Assembly (NCBI GenBank): GCA_017307505.1
Contig: JAFKEE010000056.1
Location: 1-64,000, forward strand
Source of the DNA: Acidobacteriota bacterium
GTDB lineage: Bacteria; Acidobacteriota; Terriglobia; Bryobacterales; Bryobacteraceae
Reading direction: 5' to 3'
DNA: 64,000 nt
Each line of letters starts with the position of its first letter. Within the stretch, counting starts at the first letter, position 1. Both the position numbers and the translations under genes were made by a program. Positions 60,322 to 64,000 of this stretch are shown here, one piece after another. The notes below the pieces were generated by a model. It saw only the letters and a list, made by a program, of their open reading frames with translations, was not told where the DNA came from and made no database searches.

Positions 60322-61536
60322 CTAGGTAAGCCGCCGTTTGAGTTCAGCGTCGATCTCAGCCATGAACGCTTCGGTCGTCAGGAACGGATGATTGGGACTG
60401 ATGAGAATCGCCAGGTCCTTCGTCATCTTGCCCGACTCCACGACATCCACGCAGACCTTCTCCAATGTGCTGGCAAAGCTGACCACGTCCGGTGTTCCGT
60501 CCATGGTGCCGCGATGATGCAGGCCGCGCGTCCAGGCGTAGATGGAGGCGATCGGGTTGGTCGAAGTCGGCTTGCCCTGCTGGTGCATCCGGTAGTGCCG
60601 GGTCACCGTACCATGCGCCGCTTCCGCTTCCACGGTCTTCCCGTCCGGCGACATCAGCACCGACGTCATCAGGCCCAGCGAACCATAGCCCTGCGCCAGC
60701 GTGTCCGATTGAACGTCGCCGTCGTAGTTCTTGCAGGCCCACAGGTAGCCGCCGCTCCACTTCAGGTTGGCCGCCACCATGTCGTCGATCAGCCGGTGCT
60801 CATACGTCAGGCCCTTCGCCTCGAAGGCCGTCTTGAACTCCGCGTCGAAGATCTCCTGGAACAGGTTCTTGAACCGGCCGTCGTAGGCCTTCAGGATCGT
60901 ATTCTTACTCGACAGGTAGACCGGGTACGAGCGATCCAGCGCGTAGTTGAAACAGGCGCGCGCGAAACCTGAGATCGAGCTGTCCAGGTTGAACATGCCC
61001 AGAGCAATGCCGGCGCTGGGGGCATCGATGATCTCCCGCTCAATCGGGGCGCTGCCGTCGGCCGGAGTGAAAACCAGCTTCAGGGTGCCGGGACCCGGGA
61101 ACGCAAAATCCTGGGCGCGGTACTGGTCGCCGAAACCGTGGCGTGCGACCACCACTGGCTTGTCCCAGTGACTGACAATCCTTGGCACGTTCTTACAGAT
61201 GATCGGCTCGCGGAAGATCGTGCCGTCGAGGATGTTGCGGATGGTGCCGTTCGGGCTGCGCCACATCTTCTTCAGGCTGAATTCCTTGACGCGCGCCTCA
61301 TCCGGAGTGATCGTGGCGCACTTCACAGCGACACCGTACTGCTTGGTCGCATTCGCTGAGTCGATCGTGATCTGATCGTTCGTCTCGTCTCGCTTCTGCA
61401 CCGACAGATCGTAGTACTTGAGGTCGATATCGAGATACGGAAGGATGAGGCGCTCGCGGATCCATTGCCAGATGATCCGTGTCATCTCATCGCCGTCCAT
61501 CTCGACGACGGGGTTCTTCACTTGAATCTTAGCCAT
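60322..61536 (-). CDS. icd: NADP-dependent isocitrate dehydrogenase, type II
   Basis: 404 aa from the ATG at 61536 ([20 protein letters not shown]). It is the eukaryote-like dimeric type: [40 protein letters not shown] and [20 protein letters not shown] with the metal-binding Asp residues. It converts isocitrate to 2-oxoglutarate in the TCA cycle and makes [14 protein letters not shown], near the C-terminus, is the NADP-specificity part. Single gene. Confidence 0.95.
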   Translation of the reverse strand: MAKIQVKNPVVEMDGDEMTRIIWQWIRERLILPYLDIDLKYYDLSVQKRDETNDQITIDSANATKQYGVAVKCATITPDEARVKEFSLKKMWRSPNGTIRNILDGTIFREPIICKNVPRIVSHWDKPVVVARHGFGDQYRAQDFAFPGPGTLKLVFTPADGSAPIEREIIDAPSAGIALGMFNLDSSISGFARACFNYALDRSYPVYLSSKNTILKAYDGRFKNLFQEIFDAEFKTAFEAKGLTYEHRLIDDMVAANLKWSGGYLWACKNYDGDVQSDTLAQGYGSLGLMTSVLMSPDGKTVEAEAAHGTVTRHYRMHQQGKPTSTNPIASIYAWTRGLHHRGTMDGTPDVVSFASTLEKVCVDVVESGKMTKDLAILISPNHPFLTTEAFMAEIDAELKRRLT

Positions 61537-61740
61537 GATACGAAAGGGTTCCAAGGTGGATTGCCATCTGATTATCTCTCAAGTTCGCCCCGATCCTCAT
61601 TTGTTTGTGCGAATGCCCCCGGCAAGGACGGTTCCGCCCGGTGGAAGCCGGAGAATGCCCATCGTTCCGGCGTGGGGCGTTAGCCTGGACCGTAGCGATG
61701 CCGATCGCGAGGATCAACCTGGCCTGAATCTGAAAGGGAG

Positions 61741-61817
61741 TGGTGGGCGCGGCAGGACTCGAACCTGCGACCTCCTGCGTGTGAAGCAGGCGCTCTAACC
61801 AACTGAGCTACGCGCCC
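61741..61817 (-). tRNA. tRNA-Val (anticodon CAC), CCA encoded
   Basis: Full cloverleaf on the minus strand: acceptor stem GGGCGCG/CGCGCCC, D-arm GCTCAGTTGGTTAGAGC, anticodon stem CCTGC/GCAGG with loop TTCACAC (anticodon CAC), variable loop, T-arm with GGTTCGAGTCC, discriminator A and encoded CCA. The anticodon reads GUG valine codons. Confidence 0.95.
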
Positions 61818-61921
61818 TAAGGCGTGAAACTTCAGTGTACAACAGCACCCACCCCGCTTGTCCACAGCCGCCCCACATCAGCCCCTATGCCTGACCGCCC
61901 TGCCATGATAAGCTCTCGCCC

Positions 61922-62509
61922 ATGAGGATCTTCCGATGGGCTCCGGCCCTCTTCATCTCTCTGGCGGCGCCGCTTGTCCTCCACGCGCAGACCTACGGCG
62001 AGAGCGGTGACGTCCCCTATGTGCCAACTCCTCAACACGTTGTCGATGCCATGCTCAAACTCGGCAATGTCCAGCCCGGCGATGTCGTCTTCGACCTCGG
62101 CTGCGGCGACGGCCGCATCGTCGTCACGGCTGCCGAAAAATTCTCAGCCACCGGCACCGGCATCGACCTCAACCCCAAACGCATTGCGGAAGCCAACGAA
62201 AACGCCCGTAAAGCCGGCGTCGCCGAAAAGGTGAAGTTCCTGGAGCAGAACCTGTTCGAGTCCGACGTCAGCCCGGCCACCCTGGTCACGCTCTACCTCC
62301 TCCCCGAGGTGAACCTGAAACTCCGGCCCCGCCTCCTCCAGCAGTTGAAGCCCGGCTCGCGCATCGTCTCCCATAGTTTCGATATGGGCGATTGGAAACC
62401 CGACAAGCAGTTCGACGCCGACGGCCGCATCCTCTATCTCTGGACCGTCACCGAGAAAGCCAAAGCCGAGTTCGCAAACAAGCCGGAACCCGCGGGCGCC
62501 GGCCAGTAG
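61922..62509 (+). CDS. Exported class I methyltransferase-like protein
   Basis: 195 aa. A signal peptide (~1-22, ending LHAQT) is followed by a Rossmann-type SAM-binding core: motif I VFDLGCGDGRIVVTAA and the next acidic loop GTGIDLNPKRIAEANENARK. The later half (LVTLYLLPEVNLKLRPRLLQ) fits the family. Export of a SAM-using enzyme is odd because SAM is cytoplasmic; it might be inner-membrane-anchored, or the N-terminus might be an anchor. No partner is evident. Confidence 0.82.
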   Translation: MRIFRWAPALFISLAAPLVLHAQTYGESGDVPYVPTPQHVVDAMLKLGNVQPGDVVFDLGCGDGRIVVTAAEKFSATGTGIDLNPKRIAEANENARKAGVAEKVKFLEQNLFESDVSPATLVTLYLLPEVNLKLRPRLLQQLKPGSRIVSHSFDMGDWKPDKQFDADGRILYLWTVTEKAKAEFANKPEPAGAGQ

Positions 62510-62598
62510 CCTCCTGGCGGAATGACCTGGCGCCGCTAACCCGCGTATACTGCTCTTACGTTTCCTCTCATCCCTGTCCGACAAGGAGCCATCGCCGC

Positions 62599-63927
62599 AT
62601 GAATCGCCGCACCTTTCTTCACACCGGTACCGCCGGACTCGCCGCCATGAATGCCTTCGCCGACGACAAACCCAAACGCGTAGGCCTGATTGGAACAGGC
62701 TGGTACGGCAAGTGCGACCTCTTGCGCCTCATTCAGGTCGCTCCTGTGGACGTCGTCTCCCTCTGCGATGTCGATCGCAAAATGCTCTCCGATGCCGCCG
62801 ACATCGTTGCTTCCCGCCAGGTGTCGAAAAAGAAGCCCCGCACCTTCTCCGACTACCGCCAGATGCTCAAGGAGAAAGACCTCGACATCGTCCTCATCGC
62901 GACGCCCGACCACTGGCATGCTCTCGCCATGATCGAAGCCGTGAAAGCCGGCGCCGACGTCTACGTCCAGAAGCCCATCAGCGTGGACATCACGGAAGGC
63001 GAGGCAATGCTCGCCGCGGCCCGTAAGTACAAGCGCGTCGTCCAGGTGGGCACGCAGCGCCGCTCCACGCCCCATCTCATGGAGGCACGCGACCAGATCG
63101 TCCGCAGCGGCAAACTCGGTAGGATTGGCCTCGTCGAGATCTGCTGCTACTACCCGATGCGCGCCCGCGGCGACGCCCCCGACATCGCGCCGCCCGAGAA
63201 TCTCGATTACGAGATGTGGACCGGACCCGCGCCCATGCGCCCCTACAACCGTCTCGTCCACCCGCGCTCCTGGCGCGCCTTCATGGAGTACGGCAATGGC
63301 ATCGTCGGCGACATGGCCATCCACATGTTCGACATGGTCCGCTGGATGATGGATCTCGGCTGGCCCACCAGCATCTCGTCCGAGGGCGGCATCCTCATGG
63401 ACAAGGCGAGCAAATCGAACATCTCCGATACGCAGACCGCCACGTTCGACTACCCCGACGTGAAAATCGTCTGGACCCACCGCACCTGGGGCCAGCCGCC
63501 GGACCCCAAGTACCCCTGGGCCGCCACCCTCTACGGTGACAAGGGCACCCTCAAAGCCAGCGTGATGAGCTACGACTTCACCCCCGTCCAGGGCACGCCC
63601 ATCCACAAGGACGTCACCTACGAGTTCGAGCAATACCCCGAAGACCGCACCGAGAAGGACCTCGAACGCCACTGCGCCCCCGCCATCCGCGGCCACATGA
63701 AGAACCTGCTCGAGAACATTGCCTCACGCGGCAAGCCGGTCGCTGACATCGAACAGGGCCACATCTCGACAGCCAGCTGCATCCTCGCGAACATGTCGAT
63801 GAAGCTCGGCCGCTCCCTGAAATGGGATCCGGTGAAGGGCCGGGTAGTGGGCGACGAAGAGGCCAACCGGCTGCTCGCCCGGCAGTACCGCAAGCCCTGG
63901 GTCCATCCCACCGCCGCCAGCGTCTAA
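62599..63927 (+). CDS. Tat-exported Gfo/Idh/MocA-family oxidoreductase
   Basis: 442 aa from the ATG at 62599 with ACAAGGAG upstream. The twin-arginine start is MNRRTFLHTGTAGLAAMNAF. The NAD(P) site (VGLIGTGWYGK) and the family segment DVYVQKPISVDITEGEAML (usually EKP, here QKP) are present; the C-terminal half has GNGIVGDMAIHMFDMVRW. The enzyme probably oxidises or rearranges a sugar or inositol. Such exported copies are typical of Acidobacteria and Planctomycetes. Confidence 0.9.
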   Translation: MNRRTFLHTGTAGLAAMNAFADDKPKRVGLIGTGWYGKCDLLRLIQVAPVDVVSLCDVDRKMLSDAADIVASRQVSKKKPRTFSDYRQMLKEKDLDIVLIATPDHWHALAMIEAVKAGADVYVQKPISVDITEGEAMLAAARKYKRVVQVGTQRRSTPHLMEARDQIVRSGKLGRIGLVEICCYYPMRARGDAPDIAPPENLDYEMWTGPAPMRPYNRLVHPRSWRAFMEYGNGIVGDMAIHMFDMVRWMMDLGWPTSISSEGGILMDKASKSNISDTQTATFDYPDVKIVWTHRTWGQPPDPKYPWAATLYGDKGTLKASVMSYDFTPVQGTPIHKDVTYEFEQYPEDRTEKDLERHCAPAIRGHMKNLLENIASRGKPVADIEQGHISTASCILANMSMKLGRSLKWDPVKGRVVGDEEANRLLARQYRKPWVHPTAASV

Positions 63928-63936
63928 ACGCAAAAA

Positions 63937-63962
63937 TGGGGATGCCCGCGAAGGCATCCCCA
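63937..63962. terminator. Terminator after the oxidoreductase
   Basis: TGGGGATGCC, loop CGCGAA, GGCATCCCCA. On the minus strand the stem is followed by TTTTTG, so it is best suited to a gene coming from the right; on the plus strand it could end the oxidoreductase message less well. Confidence 0.7.
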
Positions 63963-63983
63963 CTTCCAACAGAAACGATCTGG

Positions 63984-64000
63984 CTAGTTGAGTTCGTAGC
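63984..64000 (-). CDS. Possible 3' end of a gene extending past the window
   Basis: On the minus strand an open frame reaches TAG at 63986-63984 after codons for Tyr-Glu-Leu-Asn. The terminator at 63937 with its T-run on this strand supports a gene ending here. Only a few codons are visible, so the family cannot be told. Confidence 0.35.

Noticed and set aside
62536-63696. Long minus-strand frame opposite the Gfo/Idh/MocA gene
   Set aside because: Antisense shadow; the plus-strand gene has a clear ribosome site, Tat signal and family motifs.
1-64000. CRISPR arrays, insertion sequences, prophage or integration sites
   Set aside because: No regularly spaced repeats, transposase or integrase motifs, or flanking repeats were seen; the only clear tandem duplication is that of the flagellin genes.

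Overview
The window is high-GC, gene-dense bacterial DNA. Its first 26 kb are a flagellar regulon and the rest is chromosomal background of transport, signalling and many exported enzymes. Features that point to Acidobacteriota (Bryobacterales/Solibacter-like) are Tat-exported Gfo/Idh/MocA and DegT-type proteins, two tannase-family esterases, a type II NADP-isocitrate dehydrogenase and a DksA-like protein. This assignment is an inference from gene style, not from a marker gene.

Layout. 1-12.3 kb: end of a sigma-54 activator, then flhA-flhF-fliA-fliN-(unknown)-flgM-flgN-flgK-flgL, an inverted fliM, and flbD-motA-motB. 12.3-17.7 kb: three flagellin genes separated by long non-coding stretches. 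17.7-25.7 kb: fliD, a FliT-like gene and flgB-flgC-fliE-fliF-fliG-fliH-fliI-fliJ. 25.7-27.3 kb: bacteriohemerythrin and a PAS/degenerate-GGDEF protein on the minus strand. 27.8-32.1 kb: outer-membrane barrel, small exported protein, a diadenylate cyclase fused to a YbbR-like domain, a DksA/TraR protein and an Fe-S flavoprotein with apparently permuted parts. 32.3-38.9 kb: tetR-MFP-RND-OMF efflux operon with its operator and terminator. 39-64 kb: mostly single genes, including nitrilase-family amidase, M28 peptidase, NUDIX, MFS transporters, aminotransferase, ceramidase-like protein, tannases, GH35- and GH43-like proteins, tandem SGNH esterase, serine protease, isocitrate dehydrogenase, tRNA-Val, an exported methyltransferase and an oxidoreductase.

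Regulation can be read from the DNA. Seven sites fit T(A/C)AA-N15-NNCGACA(A/G), a sigma-28 (FliA) type promoter. They lie before flgM, flbD-motAB, each of the three flagellins, the bacteriohemerythrin gene (minus strand), and one place with no obvious gene. The flgB operon has a near-consensus sigma-54 promoter, with a GTCA-N6-TGAC palindrome (FleQ-box-like) about 70 bp upstream. Two more such palindromes lie between motB and flagellin 1. The picture is a three-tier cascade: sigma-54 activator, then basal body with FliA/FlgM, then filament, motor and a hemerythrin. No flhG or fliS is seen here, and the remaining export, rod, ring and hook genes must lie elsewhere.
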